NCBI GenBank assembly: GCA_035293765.1 | Contig: DATGMF010000031.1 | Coordinates: 28,536-92,535 of the forward strand | Direction of reading: 5' to 3' | DNA length: 64,000 nt | From: DASRHT01 sp035293765 | Lineage (GTDB): Bacteria; Chloroflexota; Ktedonobacteria; Ktedonobacterales; Ktedonobacteraceae | Shown: positions 6,893 to 16,542 of the stretch, in pieces | Layout of the letters: each line of letters opens with the position of its first letter | Position numbering within the stretch: the first letter of the stretch is position 1 | Notes under the pieces: model-generated | The model's input: the letters and a program-made list of their open reading frames with translations, nothing else | Databases searched by the model: none | Told to the model about the DNA's origin: nothing | Made by a program: the position numbers and the translations under genes

Positions 6893-9795
6893 TCCTCATT
6901 GAGACGCAGGGTCTGGCTGATTGAAGGACGCGAGACGATCCACGCCATCAACATCAGTGCTGCCAGACAAATCATTGCCAGCACGCCCAACAATAGTAGT
7001 AGCTGCTGGTATGGGATCAGCGTCTGCACGGGTGGTATATCGTAGGGGTTGAAACTGGCACTCGCTCCGGTAAGGTCGAGCAGAGAGACGATAGTCGGCA
7101 CAAAGCTGATCAGCCCTATTCCCAGGCCCGTGCCCAGCAGGAACGCCAGCAGATAGGCAAAACCTTGCTCCCAGAGCAGGACGGCAGCAATCTGGCGCGG
7201 CCTCATCCCCAGGGCGCGGATCACGGCGAAGCTGGTGCGTCGGCTGGTTGCATTGAGCCAGGATGAGAGTAATGTGCCGATCAGAGCCAGGATGATTGCT
7301 ACTGCCACTCCTGCGCCTAACATCCCGCTGATATCAAGATGCGCTCCACTCTGCTGATTAGCCGTGGTAAGCACACGGCGGTCATTGAGATCGGGGAGCG
7401 CCTGCCGTATGTTGCTGAGCGAAGCGGCGTCATCATAGCTGCGTAGCCAGATGAAATTGGGTGAGAGCGTTTTGCTGCTATTTTTGGCGTACACGGCGGC
7501 ATAGCTTTGATAATCGACCAGCAGGCCGATCCCGCGGTCGGGCGATACGGGCGTGTCATAGATGCCAGGAAGGTAGCTAACCTCCGCCAGCGCGATAAAA
7601 CGTATATGTAACGAACCATCATCGCTCATCGGCAGCGTGAAGCTCTCGCCCTGTGAAAGATGAAGCTGTTGCCAGAGGGCCGCGTCAACCAAGGCGTAAA
7701 CGACATTGCCGGTGGTTGCGTCGCTGCGGTGCGCGCTAAGCTGCGCGGTCAGGGCAGAGAGCGATTGAGACGAATTCTGTGCTGACCAGAGCGCCGTATG
7801 CGCGTAGGTATCGGCGTCAACCGCCATGATGCGAATATCTCCTACGTCGCGATTAATATGACCGGCATAGCCAATTGTGGCAGACAGAACCCCTGAGAGC
7901 TGGCTATATTGGGTTTTCAATGTGTCAAACTTTTTGCCGCTATCGCTAGCCGGAAGAAAGCCGCTAAAATCCGCTCCCACTGCGAAAGTGGCGGCAGCGG
8001 GGCCGCGCTGATTGTTGGTTGCGATCAGCGTGAGCAGGAAGCAGGAGGAGGCGATAGCCAGCATTAAGAGGGCGACGATGCGAGCCGCAGGACCTGATGC
8101 GCGCTCCATCTGGGCGAAGGCCAGAACTGCCGATGCGCTGCGTCTTTTCGTCACCAGGGCCGTTACCAGGCGCAGGATGCGGGGGAAGAGGCGCAGGAAA
8201 AGCATGAGCAGAGCCGCGACAAGCAACGGAGGCGCGACAAAGCTCAGACTGCGCAAAAGGTTATAAAGGACGGGATCGAATGTCTGCGTTGCGGCGATAG
8301 TTTGCCAGAAGTAGACATAAACAATGGAGCCCACCACGATGAGGACGATAGCCAGAAAATCCAGATGGAGACGCCGCCAGAGCGGTATGCGTCTGGAGCG
8401 CGAGACCTCGTGGCGCAGTGTTACGATATCTAACTTCGATGCACGGCTGATCGCTACAATCATCACAAAAAGAGCTACGAGCACCGCGATGATAGCAAAC
8501 CACTTCACATCAAGCGCGGCCTGAATGGGATCGCCGGCAATCGTGTCCAGCGCTTGCTGGTTAGCAGGCGTAAGCAGCGCCTGGGCGGTCACACGCACCA
8601 GCATGATCGCCAGTATCGGGCCGATCAGCAGAGCCGCCAGCCCCAGCATGACGCCTTGCGCGACGAAGGCGCCGAAAATGTGCTGCCGCGCTGCTCCCCG
8701 ACTGCGCAGTGTGGCTATAATCGCTGCCTGGCGCTCCACCAGCATATTCGCCAGCATGCCGACCAGAAAAAGCACGATGGCGAGAATCAGCAGCAGCAGG
8801 AACGTAACCACAACCTCCAGCACTACAACTTGCTGGCCGTAGCTGCTCAAAATGTCGAAGAGCGCGCCGGTAGGGAAGGCAAATGTTACGCCGTTGATAT
8901 GCGTTAACGCTTCGTTGATCTGTGCTCGCAGCTCTGAAGCCTGTTGCGCCAGCGCGGCTATGTTATTCGCATCAAGCTGCGAAGCAGCAAAGGGGTAGCT
9001 CCAGAAGAGACGAACGGCAGATTTTTCTGACCTGATTTGCAGATTGGCGAGGTTTGCTCTGATAGCCCCGCCGGTCGCCAGCGCGCTGTACGCGATTTGC
9101 CCGTTGTCTAAGGTAAGGATCGAATTAAAGGGAGTTGCACCTGGCAGCCAGAAAGGATCATGGGTCGCTTTTTGCGCGATAATGCCAACGACCCGCAACT
9201 TCCATGCTTGAGCATTAAATGTATCAGGATAATGGCCCTGCAAAATGCTGCCAACGTGTACATGCAGGGTATCGGCGGCATTCGGTGTCAGGGCAATCTC
9301 TATGGTGCCGTCGCTCGTCTCCTGTGGCAGCCGCCCCTGTAGCACATCAGCATGTTGCGCAGCCTGTGCAGGATCGTAGCCGTCAAGGATGAGCGCGGAT
9401 GGCTTTGTGCCGCCCACGACGAGCGTATCTAATGGCGGCGTTTGCAGCATCAGGCCGGGCGAGCCTTGCAGGTAAGTGCCAAAGCTGCTCTGCTTCAGCA
9501 CCTGATCAATGTGCTGCCCGATCTGCTGGATCTGCTGCTCCGTGGGAGCGACGCTGGCAACCTGAATTAGCATGTTCTGCCCATTGGCAGCCTGCGCCAC
9601 GGCCTGGCGTAGATCCGCGCTGATGGCTACCCGTGAGAAGAGCGGAGGGGCGCAGGCAAGCACGACCATCGCCAGCATACCGAGCCAGGTGACAAACAAA
9701 AATCTCCACATCTGCTTGAAACGCCAGCGAGCCAGCTTCGCAATAGCAGGCAACAGGCGCAGGCTATTCTGTCTTGCAAGCATTGGTATTGCCAT
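6889..9795 (-). CDS. Large FtsX-like ABC transporter permease (second of a pair)
   Basis: An integral membrane permease of 968 residues. The ATG at 9795 is chosen because AAGGAG precedes it and because LARQNSLRLLPAIAKLARW matches the start of its neighbour. Order: one N-terminal membrane span (about 35-55), an extracellular domain of about 270 residues, a block of three or four spans (about 330-450), further spans near 490-560, a second extracellular domain (about 600-790) and three C-terminal spans ending in the FtsX-like segment VSRPSISQTLRLNED. This ten-span layout is that of MacB/FtsX-family exporters and lipoprotein-release systems. It is a paralogue of the gene just upstream, and with the two ATPases probably forms a heteromeric ABC complex. 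The substrate is unknown. Confidence 0.88.
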   Translation of the reverse strand: MAIPMLARQNSLRLLPAIAKLARWRFKQMWRFLFVTWLGMLAMVVLACAPPLFSRVAISADLRQAVAQAANGQNMLIQVASVAPTEQQIQQIGQHIDQVLKQSSFGTYLQGSPGLMLQTPPLDTLVVGGTKPSALILDGYDPAQAAQHADVLQGRLPQETSDGTIEIALTPNAADTLHVHVGSILQGHYPDTFNAQAWKLRVVGIIAQKATHDPFWLPGATPFNSILTLDNGQIAYSALATGGAIRANLANLQIRSEKSAVRLFWSYPFAASQLDANNIAALAQQASELRAQINEALTHINGVTFAFPTGALFDILSSYGQQVVVLEVVVTFLLLLILAIVLFLVGMLANMLVERQAAIIATLRSRGAARQHIFGAFVAQGVMLGLAALLIGPILAIMLVRVTAQALLTPANQQALDTIAGDPIQAALDVKWFAIIAVLVALFVMIVAISRASKLDIVTLRHEVSRSRRIPLWRRLHLDFLAIVLIVVGSIVYVYFWQTIAATQTFDPVLYNLLRSLSFVAPPLLVAALLMLFLRLFPRILRLVTALVTKRRSASAVLAFAQMERASGPAARIVALLMLAIASSCFLLTLIATNNQRGPAAATFAVGADFSGFLPASDSGKKFDTLKTQYSQLSGVLSATIGYAGHINRDVGDIRIMAVDADTYAHTALWSAQNSSQSLSALTAQLSAHRSDATTGNVVYALVDAALWQQLHLSQGESFTLPMSDDGSLHIRFIALAEVSYLPGIYDTPVSPDRGIGLLVDYQSYAAVYAKNSSKTLSPNFIWLRSYDDAASLSNIRQALPDLNDRRVLTTANQQSGAHLDISGMLGAGVAVAIILALIGTLLSSWLNATSRRTSFAVIRALGMRPRQIAAVLLWEQGFAYLLAFLLGTGLGIGLISFVPTIVSLLDLTGASASFNPYDIPPVQTLIPYQQLLLLLGVLAMICLAALMLMAWIVSRPSISQTLRLNED

Positions 9796-9809
9796 AATGA
9801 GAGCACTCC

Positions 9810-12791
9810 TTAATCCTCGTTCAGACGCATTGTCTGGCTGATTGATGGACGCGAGACGAGACGTGCCATGAAGAGTAGTGCGGCCAGACAGATCACTACC
9901 AATGCGCCCAGGATGAGTGACAGCTGTGGATAAGGCATCGTAGTCCCGATGGGGGGCACGTTCGGCGCGCCCCCGTTGCCGATATCCCCATGTTGAATCG
10001 TGAGCACCGCGACGGTGGGCGCTACAAAAATGCTGAGCAGCGCGCTCAGGCCAATGCCAAGCAGCAGGGCGAGCAGATAGCTGAAGCCCTGTTCCCACAG
10101 CAGAACGGCGGCGATCTGATGCGGCCTCATGCCAAGCGCACGCAGAACGGCAAAGTTGGTCAGCCGGTTCGACGCGTTAAACCAGGACGCGATAAACGTT
10201 CCCATTAGCGCCAGAACGAGGGCTGCCGCGATGCCGATGATGAGCACGCCAACAATCCCCAGGTGATCAGGATTGTTCTGCAAGATGGTCAGGATGGCGC
10301 GCCGATCATTGGCGTCTGGCAATATACTGCGCATGTTTGCAAGAGCGGCAGCATTGTCGCTGGTCTTTAGCCAGAGATAATTGGGAGCAAGCGTCGCAAC
10401 TCCCATTGCTCTGGCTTTTACGGTCGTATAATTCTGATAATCTGCGATCAGCCCGATACCGCTCCATGCCAGAACAGACGAGTCGGAAAGCCCGGGAACA
10501 TAATTAATCTGTGCCAGGGCAATAAAGTTGGCATGCAGGCTGCCGGTACTGTCGATGGGTAGGCTGAACTGCTCGCCCGGCGTCAGATGGAATCTTTGCC
10601 AGGCTGCGGCATCGACCAGGGCATAGACGACGTTATGGGCGATACCATCGGCGCGATACGACGCGAGTTGTCCGGTAAGGGCGGATAGCGGAGATGACGA
10701 ATATACTGACGACCATGCGACCGTCTGAGCGTACGTCTCAGTATCGACCGCGTTAATAGTGAGCGAGCCCTGTCCCCTGGTACTCTGATCGGTATCGAGC
10801 TGGATCACGTCGTGGTAGCCGGGCGTTGCCGATTGCACCCCTGGCAGGTTGCTATAATAGGTTTTCAACTGGCTAAGTGTTTGGGCAGCGCCGGACGCAG
10901 GGAGCGGGCCGCTAAAATCTGCTTGCTCGGCCACAAAGCTGGCGGTATCGCTGACGCGCTGATCTTTGGTGGCAATCAGCATAAACAGGAAACTGGAAGA
11001 CGCGATGGCGAGTGCCAGGAGCACGATGATGCGCGCCGCCGGACGGGGGTTGCGCTCCATTTGAGCCAGCGCCAGTACCGCCGATGCGCCGCGTCTCCTG
11101 GTTGCCAGCGTGGTCGCAAAACGGACGATGCGCGGGAAAAAACGCAGGAAGAGCAGCAGTATCGCCGCGACAAGCAGGGGTGAAATGAAGACGCCCAGGT
11201 CCGAGAGCAGCACGAATATAGACGGATCGATCTGGCTGCCGGCTGTTGTGATGTTGGGCCAGAAGTAGACATAAGCGGTATAACCTGCTAACAACAGCAG
11301 CGCGAAGAAAAGGTCCAGATTGAGGCGTTGCCAAAATGAGCGTTGCTGCGCACGCGACGATGCGCGCCGCAGGCTCACGATATTCATTTTCGCGGCCCGA
11401 TTGATCGCCACCAGCATAAAGCAAAGGCTGAGCGCAATGGCTATCATGGCGTACCACTGCACGCCCAGTATGGCCTGGAGAGGGTGAGCCATTACAGCAG
11501 TTAGGGCCGACTGCTCGCTGGTCGGAAGCAGCATCTGCACCACCAGGCGCACAAGCAAGAGCGCCAGCAGGGGTCCGACCAGCAAGGCGGCTAGCCCCAA
11601 GATGAGTCCCTGCGCGGCAAATGTGCCAAAGATATGCCGCAGCGTTGCCCCACGACTGCGTATCGTAGCAATCAGTGTCGCCTGTCGCTCAATCAGTATA
11701 TTCGACATCATGCCCATCAGGAAAAGGACCAGGGCAAAGGTGATCAGCAGCAAATTTATCAACTCGCTTTGCACCAGCGCAATACGCCCGGAGCTAAAGT
11801 TTAACGCGGTAAAAAGGGTCCCGAAAATGTTGATATTCGTCAGGTCGGGAATATTGTTTTGTAAATCGCCTGCAAGATGTCCATCGAGAAAAGAAGTTTG
11901 CTGCGAAAGGCCAGAGAGATCATTGGCATTGAGATGCGTCAGGTCGAATGGATAACGCCAGAAAAAAACGAACTGATTGGCGGCGTCGTCTCGCGGCGCT
12001 GTCGATTGCAGAACGGCAATTTTAGGCTTGATTGCGTCATTGGCTGCGATCACATTATACGAGGGCGATCCTGCTACCACGATATAGTAACGCGAGTTTA
12101 AGAAAATTGTCGCTTTAGAGAAAGGGTTGCCCATCGCCCAGAAGGGGTCTTGAGCCACTTTAGGCGCGATAATACCCACCACGCGGAAATTCCATACCTG
12201 TGAGCCGAGCGCGATAGGATAGCGGCCCTGGAAAGTAGAACCGGTATGCAGGCCGAGATTGGCGGCAGCGTCCTGTGACAGCGCAATCTCTACTGTGCCA
12301 TCACTTGTGACCTGTGGTAGCCGCCCCGCTAAAAGCGTTGCATGCTGTGCTGCCTGATTGCTATCGTAGCCGTCGAGACGGAACGCTGCCGGACTCGTCT
12401 TGCCATTTGCGAGCATATCAAATGGCGGCGTCTGCACAACGAGCTGAGAGGCATTGTGCAGATAGGGGGCAAGGCTGCCCTGATGTAGCGATTGATTGAC
12501 CAGTTGCTCTATCTGCTGCAATTGCTCTTGCGTGGGATGGGTGCTGACGGTTTCAACGGTGATATATGGCCCATCGGCGGCATTTGCCAATAGAGCGGGC
12601 AGATAGGCACTCGTTGCGACAAGCGCGAAGAGCGGGCCGGTGCAGACCAGCACAACCATCGCCAGCATGCCCAGCCAGGTAATCAGCAAAAAGCGCCACA
12701 TCTGTTTGAAACGCCAACCCATCAGCTTGATGACAGCAGGAAGCAAGCGCAGGCTGTTCTGACGCGTCAATGCGGGTATCGAAGCTGCCAT
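9810..12791 (-). CDS. Large FtsX-like ABC transporter permease (first of a pair)
   Basis: A 993-residue permease starting at the ATG at 12791 (AAAGGAG upstream), 13 bases after the stop of the ABC ATPase gene. It is colinear with the next permease over its whole length: the N-terminal stretch TRQNSLRLLPAVIKLMGWRF, the ILIERQATLIATIRSRGAT loop, the ALGMRPHQIAAVLLWEQG loop and the ending SRPSISQTMRLNED are all shared, so the two arose by duplication. The topology is the same ten-span FtsX/MacB type with two large extracellular domains. Only 14 bases separate it from the following permease, which implies one transcript. Confidence 0.88.
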   Translation of the reverse strand: MAASIPALTRQNSLRLLPAVIKLMGWRFKQMWRFLLITWLGMLAMVVLVCTGPLFALVATSAYLPALLANAADGPYITVETVSTHPTQEQLQQIEQLVNQSLHQGSLAPYLHNASQLVVQTPPFDMLANGKTSPAAFRLDGYDSNQAAQHATLLAGRLPQVTSDGTVEIALSQDAAANLGLHTGSTFQGRYPIALGSQVWNFRVVGIIAPKVAQDPFWAMGNPFSKATIFLNSRYYIVVAGSPSYNVIAANDAIKPKIAVLQSTAPRDDAANQFVFFWRYPFDLTHLNANDLSGLSQQTSFLDGHLAGDLQNNIPDLTNINIFGTLFTALNFSSGRIALVQSELINLLLITFALVLFLMGMMSNILIERQATLIATIRSRGATLRHIFGTFAAQGLILGLAALLVGPLLALLLVRLVVQMLLPTSEQSALTAVMAHPLQAILGVQWYAMIAIALSLCFMLVAINRAAKMNIVSLRRASSRAQQRSFWQRLNLDLFFALLLLAGYTAYVYFWPNITTAGSQIDPSIFVLLSDLGVFISPLLVAAILLLFLRFFPRIVRFATTLATRRRGASAVLALAQMERNPRPAARIIVLLALAIASSSFLFMLIATKDQRVSDTASFVAEQADFSGPLPASGAAQTLSQLKTYYSNLPGVQSATPGYHDVIQLDTDQSTRGQGSLTINAVDTETYAQTVAWSSVYSSSPLSALTGQLASYRADGIAHNVVYALVDAAAWQRFHLTPGEQFSLPIDSTGSLHANFIALAQINYVPGLSDSSVLAWSGIGLIADYQNYTTVKARAMGVATLAPNYLWLKTSDNAAALANMRSILPDANDRRAILTILQNNPDHLGIVGVLIIGIAAALVLALMGTFIASWFNASNRLTNFAVLRALGMRPHQIAAVLLWEQGFSYLLALLLGIGLSALLSIFVAPTVAVLTIQHGDIGNGGAPNVPPIGTTMPYPQLSLILGALVVICLAALLFMARLVSRPSISQTMRLNED

Positions 12792-12804
12792 AAGAAAACT
12801 CCTT

Positions 12805-13500
12805 TCAGTCAATGCGACCGTCATTGATCTGCAAGACGCGATCAGCTACGCTCACGACGGTCGCATCATGGGTGGCGACGAGCAGCGCAATGCCGGTCTG
12901 CTGGACAATGGAGCGGAAAAGCTCCACGATTATGCGTCCGGTCAGCGAGTCGAGGTTGCCGGTTGGCTCATCGGCGACCAAAAAACGAGGATGATGTACC
13001 AGCGCCCGCGCCAGCGCAACGCGCTGCTGCTCGCCGCCGGAAAGCTCAAGCCCGCGATGCCTGGCGCGGGCATCCAATCCAACCATTGCTAACGCTGCGA
13101 GCGCCCGCCGTTCGCGTTCAGCGGCAGGAGTCAATTGCAGACGCAAAGCGACTTCGACATTCTCCTGCGCGGTCAACGTTGGAAAGAGATGCGCATTCTG
13201 GAAGAGCAAACCAACGCTTTCACGCCGCAAGGTTGCACGAGCCGCCTCATTGAGACGCGCCAGGTCGCGGCCCAGTAAATGTACCTGTCCTTTTGTCGGA
13301 TCGTCCAGCCCAACCAGAATATTGAGTAGTGTAGTCTTCCCTGAGCCGGAGCGACCGCGCAGGGCCACAAATTCGCCCGGCTGAATCTGTAAATCAATAC
13401 CGCGCAGCACATGCACAACGCGCGGACCAATCCGAAAATCCCGTTCCAACCCCCGCGCCTCCACCGCCGTGGTAGCAACCGCTATGCTATTGTTCATCAT
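12805..13500 (-). CDS. ABC transporter ATP-binding protein (LolD/MacB type)
   Basis: A 231-residue nucleotide-binding subunit. Walker A is GRSGSGKTT near residue 48, the Q-loop lies in LLFQNAHLFPTLT, the signature is LSGGEQQR near 152, Walker B is FLVADEPT, and the switch His is in ATHD near 207. This is the compact form that serves FtsX-like permeases. It sits between the AbrB-tailed ATPase (18-base gap upstream) and the two permeases (13-base gap downstream) and probably energises one of them. All catalytic residues appear intact. Confidence 0.93.
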   Translation of the reverse strand: MMNNSIAVATTAVEARGLERDFRIGPRVVHVLRGIDLQIQPGEFVALRGRSGSGKTTLLNILVGLDDPTKGQVHLLGRDLARLNEAARATLRRESVGLLFQNAHLFPTLTAQENVEVALRLQLTPAAERERRALAALAMVGLDARARHRGLELSGGEQQRVALARALVHHPRFLVADEPTGNLDSLTGRIIVELFRSIVQQTGIALLVATHDATVVSVADRVLQINDGRID

Positions 13501-13518
13501 TTATTTTCCTTTCCATTA

Positions 13519-14622
13519 TCAAACCGTTCCGGCGGGCCATAATTCGACATGATAGCTGGCAATGCGTACATCAGCACGTCCGTTAAAGGGCAGGCGTTCC
13601 AAAGCTTCGCGCGGCAGTTGCAGGCGACCGGCGCGATCAACGAGAATCGTTTCATAGTGGGAGCGCAAGGAAAGGCCAATGACGGCGCTGGTACCGTGAA
13701 CATCCTGCTCCTGTGCATGCAACCCATAAGGCCACAGTTCGACGTGGTCGGCGGCAATACGTACATCAGCCCGACCACGTAGCGCGACCTGCTCCATAGC
13801 TTCTCCTGGTAGCTGCATAATGCCTGACTGGTCGATAAAAATCGTCTCTCTGTATGTCTCAACCGGCAGCCCGATCACGGCGCTTGCCCCCTGTGGCGCG
13901 CCCGGCGTCGTTGCCAGTGATTGGCTGCGGCGAATCGTCTCGGTGCTGGTGCGACCATCGCGAATGGCAAGCGTCCGATCAACGATGGCGGCGACGGCAA
14001 CATCGTGTGTGACAATCAGGATGGTCACATTCATAGTTTTGTTTAGCTGGCGCATGAAAGCGATGATTTCCTGCGTGGTAGCGGAATCGAGCTCGCCGGT
14101 CGGCTCATCAGCTAACAGCAGAGGCGGCTGATTGGCGAGGGCAACGGCAAGGGCGACTCGTTGCTGTTCGCCGCCGGAGAGCTGCGCCGGTTTTTTCTTC
14201 GCCATTGCAGCCAGCCCCACGATCTCCAGCAGTTCGCGCGTGCGACGCTTGTAGCTGGCAGCGCGCGTGCCGTTCAGAATCTGGGGGAGATCGATATTGT
14301 CGGCGATGGTCAGGTCTGGTAAGAGGTTGCGCCCGCTTTGCTGCCAGACGTGACCGACGATGAGGCTGCGGTAGCGCGCCCGCTGTTCATCGTTCAGGCG
14401 CGTCAGATCGTGGCCCGCGACGATAATGCGGCCCGCGCTGGGCGTGTCCAGGCCACCTAGAATGTTGAGCAGGGTGGATTTGCCCGAGCCGGAAGCGCCA
14501 ACCATGGCAATCATTTCGCCGCGCCTCACCTCCAGATCCAGCCCTTGCAGCGCGACCACTTCCAGGTCATCAACCTTATAAATTTTGATCAGATTATCAC
14601 ATAGTATCAGCGGATCTTGCAT
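13519..14622 (-). CDS. ABC transporter ATP-binding protein with duplicated AbrB-like C-terminal tail
   Basis: A 367-residue protein. Residues 1-235 are a complete LolD/MacB-type ATPase: Walker A VGASGSGKST near 41-50, signature LSGGEQQR near 150, Walker B LLLADEPTGEL and switch THD. The extra 120 residues carry a tandem repeat of about 55 residues (from about 246 and about 311). Each copy reads roughly SAVIGL, then ET-I-hydrophobic-D, then LQLP.EA-E, then GRADVRIA..HVELWP. The pattern strand, turn, LP helix, strand resembles the SpoVT/AbrB swapped-hairpin fold. Such a tail is not usual for this ATPase family; it could dimerise the subunit, bind DNA or sense transport state. The gene is the first ATPase in the export operon. 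Confidence 0.87.
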   Translation of the reverse strand: MQDPLILCDNLIKIYKVDDLEVVALQGLDLEVRRGEMIAMVGASGSGKSTLLNILGGLDTPSAGRIIVAGHDLTRLNDEQRARYRSLIVGHVWQQSGRNLLPDLTIADNIDLPQILNGTRAASYKRRTRELLEIVGLAAMAKKKPAQLSGGEQQRVALAVALANQPPLLLADEPTGELDSATTQEIIAFMRQLNKTMNVTILIVTHDVAVAAIVDRTLAIRDGRTSTETIRRSQSLATTPGAPQGASAVIGLPVETYRETIFIDQSGIMQLPGEAMEQVALRGRADVRIAADHVELWPYGLHAQEQDVHGTSAVIGLSLRSHYETILVDRAGRLQLPREALERLPFNGRADVRIASYHVELWPAGTV

Positions 14623-14674
14623 GAGTACTCCTTCTGCGGCACCCGTCAGAGGATGCCCTGTTGCTTTTTCTACC

Positions 14675-15784
14675 TCAGTTGCCTATAGGGAATCGGGACC
14701 AGGTATTATCTTGATAGTGCAGAATAACAAATACGTTATCCTCATTACCGGTTATTGTGCGGCCCACGGCCCAGCCTTCATTGGCAGAGGGCAGAGCAAT
14801 GCCGTACAGATTGACTTGCGAAAAATCGAATTTGGAGGGTGACGTATTGGCTGAAGAGGCGCGTATACTATCCGGCGCGCTCCATACTTCCGAGCGATAC
14901 GTCAGGAAGTGTTCATCGCCGACGGCCCAGCCTGTCGTAACGGCGCTCATGGCTATCGCATAAAGATCCTTTCCCTGGCAGGCGTTCGGCATGCAGGCGA
15001 CCTGCTCCCAGACGCCGATTTCATTGCGATAATGCAGCACAGTGTCTTGCTTGCCCACAGCCCATCCCTCGTTGGAGGAGAGCAGAGAGACATTGTTGAG
15101 CGCATTATGCGTGGGACTGGCGACAACCCTCCAGACGCCTGTATGATAGTGCAGAATGGTCCCGTTATCGCCGACGGCCCAACCTTCGTGCGCGGAAGAC
15201 ATCGCGATGCTGCGTAGATCGAACTGGGTTGGGCTTGCTATCTGGCTCCACTGCTTCCCATCATAATGGAGGATGGAACCGCCGTAGCCCACAGCCCAGC
15301 CGTCCGATGGTGAAAGCATAGAGACGCCAAACAAGTTTTTGTTGAAGTTCGCGGGTCCCGGCACGATTGACCAGCTATCCCCATTATAATGGACAAATGT
15401 TGCGTTATAGCCGACGGCCCAGCCATCGCCTGGCGAGTCCAGCGAGACGGCGAGAAGCGGTAACGTGATGTTGCGCGCCACTTTCGCCGGTTCCCAGGTT
15501 TTGCCTGTATAGTGCAGGATTAAGCCGCTATAAGGCGTAATGGGGCAGCTTATTTTATCCTGCGGGTTCTGGGTACTACATGCTTTGGTAAAAAAGCCGC
15601 CAACCGCCCAACCATCATTGCGTGAAAGCATGGTGATGCTATAGAGGGCTGAACCCGCTCTGAACGGTGATAGAGCCCGGTAGACAGGGGCGGGCTGTTG
15701 CTGCCCCCATCCTGCTAAGCGCAACGGTATAAGGAAGAGCGCCAGGAGCAGCAACGGCGCGTAACGCAGCGAGTATTTGAGCAT
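14675..15784 (-). CDS. Exported YCF48/BNR-like beta-propeller protein
   Basis: A 369-residue protein. The ATG at 15784 is chosen because AAGGAGG stands nine bases before it; an in-frame ATG at 15793 would touch that site. Residues 1-30 form a signal peptide or anchor (MLKYSLRYAPLLLLALFLIP). The rest contains seven GWAVG motifs, each preceded by a D or E in most copies, at intervals of about 40-50 residues and followed by ILHY-x-G-x-W strands. That is the blade pattern of YCF48-like (photosystem II assembly factor-related) seven-bladed propellers. It probably binds a protein or glycan outside the membrane. Its place between the two-component genes and the ABC genes suggests it belongs to the same export or sensing system. 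Confidence 0.78.
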   Translation of the reverse strand: MLKYSLRYAPLLLLALFLIPLRLAGWGQQQPAPVYRALSPFRAGSALYSITMLSRNDGWAVGGFFTKACSTQNPQDKISCPITPYSGLILHYTGKTWEPAKVARNITLPLLAVSLDSPGDGWAVGYNATFVHYNGDSWSIVPGPANFNKNLFGVSMLSPSDGWAVGYGGSILHYDGKQWSQIASPTQFDLRSIAMSSAHEGWAVGDNGTILHYHTGVWRVVASPTHNALNNVSLLSSNEGWAVGKQDTVLHYRNEIGVWEQVACMPNACQGKDLYAIAMSAVTTGWAVGDEHFLTYRSEVWSAPDSIRASSANTSPSKFDFSQVNLYGIALPSANEGWAVGRTITGNEDNVFVILHYQDNTWSRFPIGN

Positions 15785-15803
15785 AACTGGCATCCTCCTT
15801 GCA

Positions 15804-15863
15804 GAGCGACTGAGCGAAGCTAGCGGCTGTAGCTCCCCGATTGATCGTGGGAGCGTTGTCGCT
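15804..15863. repeat. Nested palindromic repeat, family D stem enclosing family C
   Basis: GAGCGAC (15804-15810) pairs with GTCGCTC (15857-15863) and encloses GTAGCTCCCCGATTGATCGTGGGAG-type family C sequence (15829-15853), itself a hairpin. The left flank CTGAGCGAAGCTAG matches the family D copies at 1950-1965 and 57961-57974, but the stem bases differ in a compensating way. It lies 20 bases upstream of the propeller gene start. Confidence 0.65.
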
Positions 15864-15885
15864 CGGAATAGCAAGAAACTCCTTT

Positions 15886-16542
15886 TTAAAGCTCGATATC
15901 ATCGAGTGAAATAATGCCGCGTTTAAGGGCGTAAATCACCGCCTGGGTGCGGTGGGCCAGGTGTAGTTTCGCCAGGATATTGCCGACGTGGGTCTTGACC
16001 GTTTCAGGGCTGACCATCATCGTCTCCGCGATCTCACGATTGGTGTGGCCGAGCGCCAGTTGTCGTAGCACATCCTGCTCTCGCTCAGAAAGTGCAACCT
16101 CCGGCTGCCCCCCGCGTGAGAGCTCCTGTAGCACGGTGCTGGCAACGGCGGGATCGAGCAGGGATTGACCGTGGGCGGCGGCACGAACGGCGGCAAGCAA
16201 GAGATCAGGGGCGGCATCTTTGCGCACGTAGCCAATGGCTCCCGCTCGCAACGCCGCGACCACCCGCGCGTCGTCGGTATAGCTGGTCAGGGCCACGATC
16301 TGCGTATGCGGCGTGAGTTGACGCACGCGGCGAATAGTTTCGATGCCATCCATGCCGCCCGGCATCAGCAGATCCATCACCACAACGTCCGGTAGCCATA
16401 ATTCGATATGGCGCAGCGCCTCTTCGCCGCTGGATGCCTCGCCGATCACTGCCAGATCAGGAAAGGACTCCAGATATATGCGTAACCCCTGGCGCACCAC
16501 GCGATGATCATCGACCAGTGCCACACGAATGCGCTCCCTCAT
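15886..16542 (-). CDS. NarL/LuxR-family response regulator
   Basis: A 218-residue regulator. The receiver domain (about 1-120) has the acidic pair D11-D12, the phospho-acceptor D57 in VVVMDLLMPGG, the Thr/Ser segment ALTSYTDD and the Lys in GYVRKDA. The C-terminal LuxR helix-turn-helix starts near 155 with LSEREQDVLRQLALGHTNRE and includes SPETVKTHVGNILAKL. The ATG at 16542 overlaps the end of the histidine kinase gene by four bases, so the pair is translationally coupled. It probably binds promoter DNA and controls this operon, which is inferred from position. Confidence 0.94.
   Translation of the reverse strand: MRERIRVALVDDHRVVRQGLRIYLESFPDLAVIGEASSGEEALRHIELWLPDVVVMDLLMPGGMDGIETIRRVRQLTPHTQIVALTSYTDDARVVAALRAGAIGYVRKDAAPDLLLAAVRAAAHGQSLLDPAVASTVLQELSRGGQPEVALSEREQDVLRQLALGHTNREIAETMMVSPETVKTHVGNILAKLHLAHRTQAVIYALKRGIISLDDIEL

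Noticed and set aside
9796..10098. Upstream extension of the second permease to 10098
   Set aside because: It would overlap the end of the first permease by nearly 290 bases in another frame, while AAGGAG sits right before the ATG at 9795 and similarity to the paralogue begins there.
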